Notes under the pieces: model-generated
The model's database searches: none
Seen by the model: the letters and a program-made list of their open reading frames with translations, nothing else
What the model was told of the DNA's origin: nothing
From: Phycisphaerae bacterium
Lineage (GTDB): Bacteria; Planctomycetota; Phycisphaerae; Phycisphaerales; UBA1924
DNA length: 64,000 nucleotides
Direction of reading: 5' to 3'
Assembly (NCBI GenBank): GCA_016794925.1
Contig: JAEUIW010000003.1
Location: 1-64,000, forward strand
Translations under genes and position numbers: made by a program
Shown here: one piece after another, positions 45,214 to 56,938 of the stretch
Numbering within the stretch: the stretch's first letter is position 1
How the letters are laid out: each line of letters begins with the position of its first letter

Positions 45214-45409
45214 GTCACTCCCGATCGGTTGGGGACAATCCGCGGGGACATTGTTGGCAATCTGTCAACGGCGCCGTTCCGACCGGTATGGGTCGCCTCG
45301 AGATGCCCGAGTTCGGGGTGTTGGTCGCCCCGAAATCGGGCATCCCACAGGGTGGATACGCTCCGCAAGGTCGCCACAGCTGGCCATGGAGTGGCGACGA
45401 GGAGCAAAG

Positions 45410-46357
45410 ATGTCTCGCCACATGCCATTGGTTTTCCCGGTTGGGCTGGCCGCGTGCGCGATTTTCGGATCCGTGCCGGCGTTAGCACAATCCGGTGATG
45501 GGAGCGGAATTCCGCCGTCAGACTCGGGCGTTATCAAGGCTCCGACTCCCTCGGTATCGGTTTCGCACGATTCCGTTTCGGTTCCTCGTGAGCCCGCGAC
45601 GGACCAGTGGTCGATCGAACTGCGGCCGAGCGCGTGGTACGTGGCCCCTTCCGGCAAGGTCCGTCTCCCCGCATCGTCGAGCCCGACGCGCGGCGACAAG
45701 GTGCCGATCGAGCGACTGAATCTCGATTCCACGCGGTTCGCGCCGCAGGGGGATTTCACCATCCGATCGGGGGGCTGGTCGTTCCGCTTTGACGGCGCGG
45801 CCTATTCGCTCGAGCGTGACACGACCGCCGACGCTTCGTTCCGTCTTGGGGACACGGGCGTCCGCGCGGGTGACCCCACGCGGGTGACGTTCGATTTCGC
45901 GGGATTCGATGTGCTGGCGGGCTACCGTGTTCTCGATCACGAATTCACCGGTACGGGGATCGAGCCCGGCAGCTTCCGGGCACGGGTGGACGTGCTCGGC
46001 GGGCTCGGGTTGTACGATCTGGACATCGGGATTCGGAGTCTCGCCGCGGGCGGTCAGGAGAGTCGGACGGACCAGTTCTTTGCGCAGCCGGTTCTGGGCG
46101 CGAGACTGGAGCTGGTGGTCGTTCGCGACGTCGTGATCGATCTGACCGGCATGGGCGGGTACATGGCGGACTCCGACCGGTCCAGCGCATCGTTCGACTT
46201 GGCGGTGTCCTTCGAATGGCGTCCGGCGCCCAACTTCGGGGCGCGGCTTGGTTGGCGGCAGATCGCGTACGCCTTCGATGATGGGAGCGGGCGAGGGGAA
46301 TTCAGCTACGACGGCACCATGGCGGGGCTTTTTTTCGGTGTGACGGTCCGGTTTTGA
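45410..46357 (+). CDS. Outer-membrane beta-barrel-like protein
   Basis: A 315-residue protein with a clear signal peptide (about 1-25, ending VPALA) and an alternating hydrophobic pattern throughout (WSIELRPSAWYV, GGWSFRFDGAAYSLERD, VTFDFAGFDVLAGYRV, FGARLGWRQIAYAF) ending in a C-terminal Phe (GLFFGVTVRF), as in outer-membrane barrels. Substrate unknown. The ATG at 45410 is preceded by GAGGAGC. Long upstream frame codons overlap arfB and are not coding. Confidence 0.72.
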   Translation: MSRHMPLVFPVGLAACAIFGSVPALAQSGDGSGIPPSDSGVIKAPTPSVSVSHDSVSVPREPATDQWSIELRPSAWYVAPSGKVRLPASSSPTRGDKVPIERLNLDSTRFAPQGDFTIRSGGWSFRFDGAAYSLERDTTADASFRLGDTGVRAGDPTRVTFDFAGFDVLAGYRVLDHEFTGTGIEPGSFRARVDVLGGLGLYDLDIGIRSLAAGGQESRTDQFFAQPVLGARLELVVVRDVVIDLTGMGGYMADSDRSSASFDLAVSFEWRPAPNFGARLGWRQIAYAFDDGSGRGEFSYDGTMAGLFFGVTVRF

Positions 46358-46428
46358 GTTTGATGGAGTCGGTTGGTGGGATGGTCGGGTGTATTTTCAC
46401 ATCCGCGTGCGGGAAGAGCCACAACCCG

Positions 46429-46457
46429 TTGACTGGGGGCGGACCCGGGGGCATACT
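46429..46457 (+). promoter_or_regulatory. Sigma-70-type promoter of the HU gene
   Basis: TTGACT at 46429-46434 and CATACT at 46452-46457 separated by 17 bases, 5/6 and 4/6 matches to the housekeeping consensus, about 100 bases upstream of the HU-family start. Confidence 0.5.
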
Positions 46458-46560
46458 GGGAGGCATCCACGGGGGCTTCCCCGGCGGGGGGAGAACATCG
46501 TGCGGGTCTCGCGGCGATGTGTGATCGATGCCGCACCTGGCGGGAGAGAGGAAGGCGTCG

Positions 46561-46926
46561 ATGCAGACGATCACGAAGCGGGACCTGATCGACCGTTTGT
46601 GCGCGGAGACGGGTTTGAAGCGAGTGGACGTCAAGCGCGTGATTCAGGATTTCCTGGACGAGGTGGTGCTCGAATTGGGCAAGGGCAACCGTCTTGAGTT
46701 CCGTGATTTCGGTGTCTTTGAGGTTCGGACGCGGGCGGCGCGGAAGGCCCAGAACCCCAAGACGCTGGCCCCGGTGCAGGTGCCGGCCAGGCGGGCCGTG
46801 AAATTCAAAGTCGGCCGGCTGATGAAGCAGTCGCTGGACGACCCATCGGCGGCTCAGATTGAGATCGTGCGGATGCGCGCGGCGGAAGCCGCGGTCGAGC
46901 ACAACGGCGTGCATGTTCGGAAGTAG
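46561..46926 (+). CDS. HU/IHF-family DNA-binding protein
   Basis: A nucleoid-associated architectural protein of 121 residues. The HU fold is seen in ITKRDLIDRLCAETGLKR, DFLDEVVLELGKGNRLEFRDFGVFEVRTRAARKAQNPKT (the beta arms with conserved RxxRxxxNPxT-like motif) and VKFKVGRLMK. HU proteins are usually about 90 residues; here a 25-residue C-terminal extension (EIVRMRAAEAAVEHNG) is added. The ATG at 46561 follows AGAGGAAGG. Confidence 0.92.
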   Translation: MQTITKRDLIDRLCAETGLKRVDVKRVIQDFLDEVVLELGKGNRLEFRDFGVFEVRTRAARKAQNPKTLAPVQVPARRAVKFKVGRLMKQSLDDPSAAQIEIVRMRAAEAAVEHNGVHVRK

Positions 46927-46927
46927 C

Positions 46928-46947
46928 AACGAGCGTGCTCGCTCGTT
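46928..46947 (+). terminator. Hairpin terminator after the HU gene
   Basis: A perfect eight-base stem, AACGAGCG and CGCTCGTT, around loop TGCT, starting two bases after the HU stop codon. The trailing T run is only two bases, so strength is uncertain; it could also serve the convergent Rrf2-family gene. Confidence 0.55.
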
Positions 46948-47103
46948 CGCAGCGCCGGGCTGTGATCCGTGTGTCGGCGCTGCGCGCGATGGTCGTTGAT
47001 CCGGCCGACGGCGGGCCCGTCGATGGCCCCTCCCGCCCCGTGCGCACCGGGGATGTTTCTCTTGTCTGATGCCACCGGTCAACGCTCGCGTGGACGCACC
47101 GTC

Positions 47104-47532
47104 CTACGCCCTGAAGGCCTTGCTGCGTCTGCGTGTTTCGAACGCGGCGATGTCCGCGACGGTGGTCTTCTTGAGAAAAGCGATCGAGTCGTCCCGGTGT
47201 TGGGTCCAGAACTTGTGGGCCGGGCACGCGCGCTCGTCCGAGCATTCCGCGACACCGAGCATGCACCTGCGGTGGCAGATGGGGTCGCCGAGCAGCTCGG
47301 CGATGGAGAGGAGGGAGATCTGCTGGGGCGGCTTGGCGAGCGTGACGCCGCCGCCGACGCCGCGCTGGGTTTCCACCAGCCCGACCCTTCGGAGTGTGTT
47401 GATGATCTTGGCAAGGTATGCCGCGGGTATGTCGCAGGCCTGGGCGATTTCTTTGACGAGCAACGGGGACCCACCGGCGGTCGCCAGGAAGCCAAGCGCG
47501 GTTGCTGCGTAGCCGGTCGCTTGGCCGAGCAC
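47104..47532 (-). CDS. Rrf2-family Fe-S-type transcriptional regulator
   Basis: A 142-residue winged-helix regulator. The N-terminal HTH is VKEIAQACDIPAAYLAKIINTLRRVGLVETQRGVGGG, as in IscR/NsrR. Cysteines 86, 90, 97 and 103 lie in the loop that carries a [2Fe-2S] or [4Fe-4S] cluster in NsrR, IscR and RsrR, so sensing of NO, oxygen or redox state is likely; exact type cannot be told. The GTG at 47532 follows GGAGG. It diverges from the cbb3 operon and probably controls it and itself through repeats in the shared intergenic region. Confidence 0.88.
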   Translation of the reverse strand: MLGQATGYAATALGFLATAGGSPLLVKEIAQACDIPAAYLAKIINTLRRVGLVETQRGVGGGVTLAKPPQQISLLSIAELLGDPICHRRCMLGVAECSDERACPAHKFWTQHRDDSIAFLKKTTVADIAAFETRRRSKAFRA

Positions 47533-47574
47533 GAGGGGCCTCCGGGTGCGGACGGCGTCAGCATATCACACGAC

Positions 47575-47580
47575 ATTATG
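47575..47580 (-). promoter_or_regulatory. Candidate -10 element of the Rrf2-family gene
   Basis: Minus-strand CATAAT, 5/6 match to TATAAT, 43 bases before the GTG start. No good -35 is seen at the expected distance, which would suit an activated or repressed promoter. The left operator repeat lies five bases upstream of it. Confidence 0.35.
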
Positions 47581-47585
47581 GTCGT

Positions 47586-47595
47586 CTAGTCCTTT
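47586..47595 (+). promoter_or_regulatory. Left arm of inverted operator-like repeat
   Basis: CTAGTCCTTT, the exact reverse complement of the right arm at 47706-47715. The GGACTA core resembles the half-sites of several Rrf2-family regulators (IscR sites contain GACTA/TAGTC). It lies in the promoter of the Rrf2-family gene. Confidence 0.5.
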
Positions 47596-47665
47596 GTGTT
47601 CGTTCCCCCAATTTTTTGGCAGGCACGCGAATCGTTCGTTGTACGCATTTTTTGACGATGTTGGC

Positions 47666-47694
47666 TTGACAATTGACGGGCAACCGGAAAAATG
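47666..47694 (+). promoter_or_regulatory. Candidate promoter of the cbb3 oxidase operon
   Basis: TTGACA at 47666-47671 and AAAAAT at 47689-47694 with a 17-base spacer, a 6/6 and 4/6 match. The right operator-like arm follows the -10 by 11 bases, around the expected transcription start. Confidence 0.45.
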
Positions 47695-47705
47695 GTCGAA
47701 CAACT

Positions 47706-47715
47706 AAAGGACTAG
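47706..47715 (+). promoter_or_regulatory. Right arm of inverted operator-like repeat
   Basis: AAAGGACTAG, exact inverse of the arm at 47586-47595, with CGAACA just upstream in both copies (separated by a two-base difference). Placed where a bound repressor would block the ccoN promoter. Confidence 0.5.
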
Positions 47716-47751
47716 TGCATCCGTTAATCGATTTATCGCCACCCAATCATC

Positions 47752-50157
<2,406 letters not shown>

Positions 50158-50167
50158 GGAGTCGATC

Positions 50168-50440
50168 ATGCGACTATCGGACATCGTGAGCAGCCTTGGT
50201 TTGGCGGTGTACCCGATCATCGGGATGCTGCTCATGCTGAGCGTGTACATCGGCGCCTTGCTGCGCGTGACCGGGCGGAACGCGGAGCGGGATTTGGAGC
50301 CCGCCGCGCTGCTGCCGTTGGCGGACGACGCGCCGCGCGGGCGCGGGGCGAGTTCGGAGGGGGCCGGGCTGTCAAGAGGGTGTGCCGCGGCGAATCGACT
50401 CGGGGCCATGGGCGCCCCTCCATCGGAGTTGCAACCATGA
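50168..50440 (+). CDS. ccoQ: cbb3 oxidase small subunit CcoQ-like
   Basis: A 90-residue protein with one membrane helix (about 8-33, SLGLAVYPIIGMLLMLSVYIGALL) and a hydrophilic tail, in the position of CcoQ. Sequence conservation in CcoQ is low, so the call rests on position, size and topology. GAGGAGTCG precedes the ATG. The stop overlaps the ccoP start by ATGA. Confidence 0.72.
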   Translation: MRLSDIVSSLGLAVYPIIGMLLMLSVYIGALLRVTGRNAERDLEPAALLPLADDAPRGRGASSEGAGLSRGCAAANRLGAMGAPPSELQP

Positions 50441-51048
50441 GCGTCCAGTCGCCGGGTCCTCTCTCCAGCCACGAGTACGACGGCATCCGCGAGTACGACA
50501 ACCCGACTCCGGGATGGTGGTACGCGATCCTCACCGCGACGGTTGTGTTCTCCGCGGTTTACTTCGTGTTCTGGCACGCGAGCGTGGCGGGGTGGTCGAT
50601 CCACGACTCGTGGGAAGACGACCAGCGTGCCGAGTACGCCAGGATCTTCGGTGCGGTTGGTCAGCTCAAGCCCGACGAGGCGTCCATCCTCGCGCAGATG
50701 GGCAACCCGAAGTTCATGAACATCGCCCGCGCCACGTTCATCGGCAACTGCGCATCGTGCCATGCGCGCGACGGCGGCGGGGACGTGGGCGTCAACCTGT
50801 GCGACGAGTCGTACAAGAACGTGGTGAAGATCGAGGATCTGTTTCGCGTCATCACCGACGGCGCCAACGGCGGTGCCATGCCGTCCTGGAAGAACCGCCT
50901 GTCGGACAACGAGCGTGTCATCCTGGCCTCCTACGTCGCGTCGCTCCGCGGCACCACTCCGGCGCGGGCCAAGGCTCCCGAGGGTCAGCCGATCCCGCCC
51001 TGGCCGCGTCCCGCCGCGCCGGTCGCGACCCCGCCCGCTCCGAAGTAA
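50437..51048 (+). CDS. ccoP: cbb3 oxidase cytochrome c subunit CcoP, single-heme form
   Basis: A 203-residue membrane-anchored cytochrome that passes electrons to CcoO/CcoN. It has a CcoP N-terminal motif (YDGIREYDNPTPGWWY), one membrane helix (about 27-50), and one heme site, CASCH with Cys105, Cys108 and His109, with a later Met (GAMPSWKN) as likely axial ligand. Proteobacterial CcoP is about 300 residues with two hemes; only one CxxCH is present here. The C-terminus is Pro-rich. Confidence 0.9.
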   Translation: MSVQSPGPLSSHEYDGIREYDNPTPGWWYAILTATVVFSAVYFVFWHASVAGWSIHDSWEDDQRAEYARIFGAVGQLKPDEASILAQMGNPKFMNIARATFIGNCASCHARDGGGDVGVNLCDESYKNVVKIEDLFRVITDGANGGAMPSWKNRLSDNERVILASYVASLRGTTPARAKAPEGQPIPPWPRPAAPVATPPAPK

Positions 51049-51082
51049 CGGCCGGCGCCGCCGAGATCCCGTGGTCCTACTC

Positions 51083-52600
51083 ATGAGTTCGGAAGCAACC
51101 AGCACGCTCGCCTCCCGTCGCGGGGCCGATCCTCACGAGGGGCGATCGGTGCTGTCCACGCTGAACGACGACGGCTCGCGGCGGTGGCTCCGGCCGCGGC
51201 TCTCGAAGGGGCGGTTCCTGACGCGGCGTCGATTCGTCGGGTACGCGCTCATCGCGCTCTTCATGGTGCTGCCGCTGTTGAGGGTTCATGGGAACCCCGT
51301 GATCCTGCTGGACATCGTCGCGCGTCGATTCCACGTGTTCGGGATGACGTTCTATCCGACGGACACGCTGCTGCTGGCGTTGCTGACGGTGGGCGTGTTC
51401 CTGACGATCTTCTGGGTGACCGCGCTACTCGGGCGTGTCTGGTGCGGTTGGGCGTGCCCGCAAACGGTGTACATGGAGTTGGTGTTCCGGCCCATCGAGC
51501 GGTTCTTTGAGGGCGCTCCGGGGCGGGCTCCCAAGGGCCGATTGCAGGCGACGGGCCTGGGGCGGGCGCTGAAGTTCGTCGCGTACTTCGCGTGCGCGTT
51601 CGTGCTGGCGCACGTGTTCCTGGCGTACTTCGTGCCCTGGGAGGAACTGCGGACGTGGGTGTTCGGCTCGCCCGGGGACCACGCGATCGGGTTCGGAGTG
51701 GTGGTGTTCGTCACGGTCGCGATGCTGTTCGATTTCGGGTACTTCCGCGAGCAGGTGTGCCTGGTCGCTTGCCCGTACGGTCGGTTGCAGTCCGTCATGC
51801 TTGACCGTCACTCGATGATCATCCGGTACGACGCGGTCCGCGGCGAGCCGCGCGGTCCCAAGCCGTCCGCGCGGCCAAGCACCGAGCTGCCGATTCTGGC
51901 GGGCGCTCCGGGCGACGCGGCGCGGAGCGGCAGCGGCGGCGACTGCATCGATTGCAAGATGTGCGTCACGACCTGTCCGACAGGGATCGACATTCGCAAC
52001 GGCCTTCAGATGGAATGCGTCGGCTGCGCGCAGTGCATCGACGCGTGCGACACGGTGATGGACAAGGTGCGCCGCCCGAGGGGTTTGATCCGATATTCAT
52101 CCCAGGAGGCGATGGAGGGAGGCGTGTTCAGGCTCTTCCGGGCGCGGGCCGTGCTCTACCCGGTTGTGATGTCGCTGCTCGCCGCGGTGTTCGCGATCGT
52201 GCTGGCGAACACCGGCATCGCCGACGTGACCGTGCTGCGGGGCCTGGGGCAACCGTTCTCCCCCGCGCCCGACGGCGAGGTCGACAACACCGTGCGCGTG
52301 AAGATCGTCAATCGGCTCGATCGGCCGGCGGAATTCACCATTGCGATCACCGGCGTTCCCGGCGCACGGGTGCGGTCCGATCCCGCCACGATCACCATCG
52401 GGCCCGGCCAGATGGTCACGACGCCGGCGCAGATTCTCGCGCCGCGGGACGCGTTCCACGACGGGCGGGCGCGCGCCGTGCTCGTCTTGAGCGGCCCCGA
52501 CGAGTTCCGCCGACTCATCCCGTTCACGCTCCTCGGACCGCGGGGCGATGACCGACGTGAGAATCAGAACGGGTCGACGCGAAAGGTGGGTGACGAATGA
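51083..52600 (+). CDS. ccoG: Cytochrome oxidase accessory protein CcoG
   Basis: Membrane-bound iron-sulfur protein (FixG/RdxA), a cupric reductase supplying Cu(I) for cbb3 assembly. The 505-residue protein has several N-terminal helices, the WCGWACPQTVYMELVFRP segment, a ferredoxin-type region with Cys288-x2-Cys291-x2-Cys294-x3-Cys298 and a second ECVGCAQCIDAC cluster, and the C-terminal FixG Ig-like domain (about 390-490). ATG at 51083 is used; an in-frame GTG at 51071 is possible. It overlaps ccoH by ATGA. Confidence 0.93.
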   Translation: MSSEATSTLASRRGADPHEGRSVLSTLNDDGSRRWLRPRLSKGRFLTRRRFVGYALIALFMVLPLLRVHGNPVILLDIVARRFHVFGMTFYPTDTLLLALLTVGVFLTIFWVTALLGRVWCGWACPQTVYMELVFRPIERFFEGAPGRAPKGRLQATGLGRALKFVAYFACAFVLAHVFLAYFVPWEELRTWVFGSPGDHAIGFGVVVFVTVAMLFDFGYFREQVCLVACPYGRLQSVMLDRHSMIIRYDAVRGEPRGPKPSARPSTELPILAGAPGDAARSGSGGDCIDCKMCVTTCPTGIDIRNGLQMECVGCAQCIDACDTVMDKVRRPRGLIRYSSQEAMEGGVFRLFRARAVLYPVVMSLLAAVFAIVLANTGIADVTVLRGLGQPFSPAPDGEVDNTVRVKIVNRLDRPAEFTIAITGVPGARVRSDPATITIGPGQMVTTPAQILAPRDAFHDGRARAVLVLSGPDEFRRLIPFTLLGPRGDDRRENQNGSTRKVGDE

Positions 52601-53145
52601 GAGGGCGCGACATGAACGCGGACGGTGAATGGGGGGCGGCCGCGATCGGCGCGCCGTCTTCGGGGCGGCTGTGGCCGGTGCTGATCCTCATGCTCATTGG
52701 CATGAACGCGTCGATCGTCGGTGCGACCGTCTACTTCGCCCTGAGCGACGGATCGGTGGCGACCGAGCCCGAGTACTACGCGAAGGCGCTCCGGTTCGAG
52801 GAGACGATCCGTCAGCGCGAGCGGAGTGCGGAACTTGGGTGGATCGCCCGCCCCACGGTTCGGTGGCTCGACAATGGTCGCGCGGCGCGGCTGGTCGTCA
52901 CGCTCTCGGACCGTGAAGGGCGCGCGATCAACGGCGCCCGGGTGACCGCTGTGGCGTTCGCGAACGTGCGGTCGGGCGAGCGGCAGCCGCTCAACCTCGG
53001 GCCGACCGATCTCGGTGCGGGCGAGTACGAGGCGCCTATACGGATCGATCGCCCCGGGCTGTGGCACATCCGCATCGGCGCCGAACATGAAGGGAGCTCG
53101 TTTGTCCGCGAGACGGACCTGCTGGTGCCCGACCCGGCTCGATGA
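52597..53145 (+). CDS. ccoH: FixH/CcoH-like protein
   Basis: A 182-residue protein with a short cytoplasmic N-terminus, one membrane helix (about 25-48, LWPVLILMLIGMNASIVGATVYFAL) and an Ig-like extracytoplasmic domain with PEYYAKALRFEETIRQRERSAELGW, typical of FixH. It assists cbb3 assembly. The start overlaps the ccoG stop by ATGA; an internal ATG 15 bases later follows GAGGG and is an alternative. Confidence 0.82.
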   Translation: MRGRDMNADGEWGAAAIGAPSSGRLWPVLILMLIGMNASIVGATVYFALSDGSVATEPEYYAKALRFEETIRQRERSAELGWIARPTVRWLDNGRAARLVVTLSDREGRAINGARVTAVAFANVRSGERQPLNLGPTDLGAGEYEAPIRIDRPGLWHIRIGAEHEGSSFVRETDLLVPDPAR

Positions 53146-53942
53146 GCGAACACATGCTCCCACTCCTCACCGCAATTCTGATTGCCAGCATCCTCGGGTC
53201 CACCCATTGTGCCGGCATGTGCGGCGCGTTCGTGGCGTTCGCGGTTGGGGCAGGAGGTGGAGAAGATGGTCCGGCTCCCGTCTCCAGGCTGGGCCTTGGG
53301 GTCGCGTACAACGCGGGACGATTGGTGACCTACATGACGCTGGGCGCCGTCGCTGGCGGGGTGGGCGCGGCGTTGGACCTCGGGGCGTCGATGGTGGGCA
53401 TCCAGCGCGCCGCCGCGTGCGTCGCGGGCGCCTCCATGGCAGGGTTTGGACTGGTCGCGGTGCTTCGACACGCGGGGGCGCGTGTTCCGCGCCTGCCCGC
53501 GCCCCGCGCCCTCGTGAGGTTCGTGTCCGCGGCGCATGGGCGAGCGATGGGGCTGTCCCCGTTCGCTCGCGCCGCGGGCGTCGGACTGCTCACGACGTTG
53601 CTGCCCTGCGGCTGGTTGTACGCATTCGTCGTATCGAGCGCGGGCACGGCCAATCCCGTTCTCGGCGCCGCGGCGATGTCGGTGTTCTGGCTTGGGACGC
53701 TCCCCATGATGGCGGCAGTCGGGCTGGGCGTGCACGCCGTCGCGGGCCCGTTCCGGCGACACATGCCGCTGGCAACCAGCCTGCTGCTTGTGGCCGTCGG
53801 CCTGGCGACGGTGCTGGGTCGAATGACGCTGCCGCCCGTGCGTGCGAGCGCCAGCCCCCCGGCGAGTTCGATGCGAGAGGCCGTCGAAGCGGTGGATCGA
53901 GCGGGCGACGCGTGCCCGCTGTGCACACCGAGGAGCGAATAG
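53142..53942 (+). CDS. TauE/SafE-like membrane protein (CcoI-linked)
   Basis: A 266-residue protein with six or so hydrophobic helices. STHCAGMCGAFVAF and LLTTLLPCGWLYAF match the sulfite-exporter TauE/SafE or UreH-like transmembrane family often found in cbb3 clusters, where the Cys and His residues near the N-terminus hint at copper handling. It overlaps ccoH by ATGA and precedes ccoI by three bases. Confidence 0.82.
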   Translation: MSEHMLPLLTAILIASILGSTHCAGMCGAFVAFAVGAGGGEDGPAPVSRLGLGVAYNAGRLVTYMTLGAVAGGVGAALDLGASMVGIQRAAACVAGASMAGFGLVAVLRHAGARVPRLPAPRALVRFVSAAHGRAMGLSPFARAAGVGLLTTLLPCGWLYAFVVSSAGTANPVLGAAAMSVFWLGTLPMMAAVGLGVHAVAGPFRRHMPLATSLLLVAVGLATVLGRMTLPPVRASASPPASSMREAVEAVDRAGDACPLCTPRSE

Positions 53943-53945
53943 CCC

Positions 53946-56558
53946 GTGACGTTCGCCCCGGCACAACCCAAGCTCAGGTCAGGCGTGAGCGCGACGGAAT
54001 CGTGGCGTCAAGGCGACTCGGGCATGGCCGCTGTCTGCTCGCATTGCACGCTTCCGGTCGCGCCGGGGCTGATCCGGCCCGGCTCTGGCGTGCAGTTCTG
54101 CTGCCAGGGATGCGAGGCGGCGTTCACGGTTATTCACTCCTGCGGGCTCGATCGCTACTACCACCTGCTCGACCGCGCCCAGGGTCCCCGCCCCGCGGCG
54201 GCGGGCTCTGGGCGCGCCTACGCGGAGTTTGACGACGCGATGTTCCGCACGCTGCACTGCCGCACCCGGCACGATGGGCTGGTCGAGACCGAGTTGATTC
54301 TGGAGGGGATCCACTGTGCCGCGTGCGTCTGGCTTGTCGAGCGGCTGCCCCGCATCCTGACGGGCGTGTCCAGCGCAACCCTGGACATCCGGCGTGCGAC
54401 TGTGCGCGTCACGTTCGATCCCGGGGCCGTCGCCCTGAGTCGGATCGGGCGCACGCTGAGGTCGCTCGGGTATCCGCCGCACCCGGTCCGCGGCCACGGC
54501 GCCGCGGATGCGCGTCGCATCGCGGATCGCCGAGCGCTGGTGCACATGGGCGTCGCGGGTGCGTGCGCCGGCAACATCATGCTGCTCTTCTTCGCGCTCT
54601 ACGCCGGGATGTTCGAGGGCATGGAGCGGGGGCACGAGCAGTTGCTCCGCTGGACCGCGATGGTGCTGAACACGGTGTGCCTGGCATGGCCGGGCATGGT
54701 CTTCGGGCGCGGCGCGATCGCGGCCCTTCGCGCGCGGGCGGTTCAGTTGGACGTGCCGATCGCCCTGGGCCTGTACCTGGGCGGCGCGTGGGGCATCTGG
54801 AAGACCGTCGCGGGCGACGGAGATCTGTACTTCGATTCGATCTCGGCCCTGGTGTTCTTCTTGCTGATCGGCCGGTACGTCCAGCAGCGCCAGCAGCGAT
54901 CCGCCGCGGATGCGGTGGAACTGCTGTTCTCCATCACGCCGAGCGTCGCGCGGCGGGTCGAAGCGGACGGGAGCGTGACGGACGTACCCACGGAGGCGCT
55001 CGTCCCCGGCGACCGCGTGGAGATCCGACCGGGCGACAGCGTGCCCGCGGACGGTCACGTGGAATCGGGCGCCTCCCGACTGGACCTGTCCGTGCTCACC
55101 GGTGAGTCGCGACCGGTGACGGTCGTCGCGGGAGACCCCATCGCCGCGGGGTCGGTGAACCTGGTGTCGGTGCTGCGCGCGCGAGTGGAGCGCACCGGTG
55201 AGGCCACGCGCGTCGGGAAGCTCATGCGGCTCGTCGAGGAATCCACGCAGCGCCGGGCGCCGATCGTTCGGCTGGCGGATCGCTGGGGACGTTGGCTGCT
55301 CTGGGTGCTGCTCGGCCTCGCGGCGGTGACGCTCGTGCTGTGGTGGCCCCTCGGCCCGGCGGTGGCGATCGATCACGCGGTCGCGTTGCTCATCGCGACC
55401 TGCCCGTGCGGGCTGGGTCTGGCCACGCCGCTGGCGATGTCGCTCGCCATTGGCCGGGCCGCGCGGCGTGGCATCTTCGTCAAGGGCGGCGACGCTCTGC
55501 AATCCCTCGCCGTGCCGAGCGGCGGGAGCATCGTGCTGGACAAGACGGGCACGATCACGTTCGGTCGCCTCGCGCTCGCCCGCTGGCACGGGGACGACGA
55601 GGGCCGTGTGCTGGTTGCGGCCCTGGAAGCGCACTCGGCTCACCCCGCCGCGCAGGCGCTCTGCCGCGATCTGGCATCGTCCGATGCGCCCAACACTGTG
55701 GTTGAGCAGGTATGCCAGCACGCCGGCATGGGAATCGAAGGTCGTGTGAACGGGCGTCAGGTGGTGGTTGGGACGCATCGCTTTCTCGCGACACGCGGCG
55801 TCGCGGCGGATCCCGCCTTGGACCGCCTCGCCGCGGACGCGATCCGAGACGGTCTGTCTCCTGTCTACGTTGGGATCGAAGGGCGCTGCCGGGCGATGGC
55901 CGAATTGGGGGATCCCATCCGTCCCGGCGCGGCCGCGGTGATCGAAGGCCTCCGAGGCCTGGGCTGGCGCGTGTCCGTGCTGTCCGGCGATCACCCGGAT
56001 GTCGTGGCCGCGATCGGCGGAGCGTTGCGCATCGACCCGAGCGAGTGCCGTGGCGGCGCGACTCCGGAGAACAAGCTCGATGCGATCCGCGAGATGGCCG
56101 CGCGGGGCACGGTCGTGATGGTCGGAGATGGGATCAACGACGCCGCCGCGCTCGCCGCGGCCACGGTCGGGATCGCCGTTCGTGGTGGCGCGGAGGCCAG
56201 CCTCGCCGCCGCGGACATTTCGCTCGCGCAAGAGGGCCTCGCGCCGCTGTTGGAGGTGTTCGCCGGCGCGCGGAGCACAATGCGAACGATTCACTGGACA
56301 ATCGCCTCCTCGCTGGCGTACAACGCGCTGGCGGCGTCCCTCTCCGTGGCCGGGCTGATCAGCCCGCTCCTTGCCGCGTTCATCATGCCGGCCAGTTCGT
56401 TCACGGTCGTCGCGATATGCCTGCGTGGCGGGGGATTTCGCTGGACACGAACGGCAGCGCGAGGAGCGAATGACACCGGTGGATACGCCGTTCGGGCGCC
56501 CATCGGCGCCGCCCGCGAGCCTGATCGCGAGCCGATCGCGGGAGGTTCGTTCGCATGA
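53946..56558 (+). CDS. ccoI: Copper-translocating P-type ATPase CcoI
   Basis: P1B-type ATPase (FixI) exporting copper for cbb3 assembly. The 870-residue protein has an N-terminal CxxC (about 31-34, CSHC), an HMA-domain CAAC at 124-127, the intramembrane CPC at 486-488, TGES in the actuator domain, DKTGT with phosphorylated Asp532, SAHP in the nucleotide domain and GDGIND around 727-732. The start is GTG three bases after the preceding stop. The C-terminal 40 residues are low-complexity and overlap the ccoS start. Confidence 0.93.
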   Translation: MTFAPAQPKLRSGVSATESWRQGDSGMAAVCSHCTLPVAPGLIRPGSGVQFCCQGCEAAFTVIHSCGLDRYYHLLDRAQGPRPAAAGSGRAYAEFDDAMFRTLHCRTRHDGLVETELILEGIHCAACVWLVERLPRILTGVSSATLDIRRATVRVTFDPGAVALSRIGRTLRSLGYPPHPVRGHGAADARRIADRRALVHMGVAGACAGNIMLLFFALYAGMFEGMERGHEQLLRWTAMVLNTVCLAWPGMVFGRGAIAALRARAVQLDVPIALGLYLGGAWGIWKTVAGDGDLYFDSISALVFFLLIGRYVQQRQQRSAADAVELLFSITPSVARRVEADGSVTDVPTEALVPGDRVEIRPGDSVPADGHVESGASRLDLSVLTGESRPVTVVAGDPIAAGSVNLVSVLRARVERTGEATRVGKLMRLVEESTQRRAPIVRLADRWGRWLLWVLLGLAAVTLVLWWPLGPAVAIDHAVALLIATCPCGLGLATPLAMSLAIGRAARRGIFVKGGDALQSLAVPSGGSIVLDKTGTITFGRLALARWHGDDEGRVLVAALEAHSAHPAAQALCRDLASSDAPNTVVEQVCQHAGMGIEGRVNGRQVVVGTHRFLATRGVAADPALDRLAADAIRDGLSPVYVGIEGRCRAMAELGDPIRPGAAAVIEGLRGLGWRVSVLSGDHPDVVAAIGGALRIDPSECRGGATPENKLDAIREMAARGTVVMVGDGINDAAALAAATVGIAVRGGAEASLAAADISLAQEGLAPLLEVFAGARSTMRTIHWTIASSLAYNALAASLSVAGLISPLLAAFIMPASSFTVVAICLRGGGFRWTRTAARGANDTGGYAVRAPIGAAREPDREPIAGGSFA

Positions 56559-56938
56559 CGGTCCTCTATATCATGCTGCCAGTCGCGCTCGCGGTCGCTG
56601 CCGCGGCGGTCCTGGCCTTCGTGTGCGCCGCACGATCCGGCCAATACGACGATCTCGACACTCCGGCATTCCGCATGCTCGGCGATGACGATCCGGCCAT
56701 CGGCGGCGACTCGCCCAAGCCCGCGCCCGGCATGGGAGACGCCGATCACCCCCGCACCGATGCCGCACAAGGAGGAGTGGTCGAGAGACAGGACGAAAAC
56801 TACGCGCGGCGTCGAGGCCCTTGGCGCGGCAGAGGAACTCGAGACGAAGCCGGGCGGTTCGGCGCCGAATTGAACGATGACCCCGAGGGGAATCGAACCC
56901 CTACCTCGACCTTGAAAGGGTCGCGTCCTAGCCGCTAG
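56555..56938 (+). CDS. ccoS: cbb3 oxidase assembly protein CcoS
   Basis: A 127-residue frame whose first 45 residues are typical CcoS (one membrane helix then [15 protein letters not shown]). Most CcoS proteins are about 50-80 residues; here the frame continues for another 80 low-complexity residues and ends inside the antisense tRNA-Glu gene, overlapping it by 61 bases. The tail may be a genuine extension or the result of loss of a native stop. ATGA overlap with ccoI. Confidence 0.83.
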   Translation: MTVLYIMLPVALAVAAAAVLAFVCAARSGQYDDLDTPAFRMLGDDDPAIGGDSPKPAPGMGDADHPRTDAAQGGVVERQDENYARRRGPWRGRGTRDEAGRFGAELNDDPEGNRTPTSTLKGSRPSR

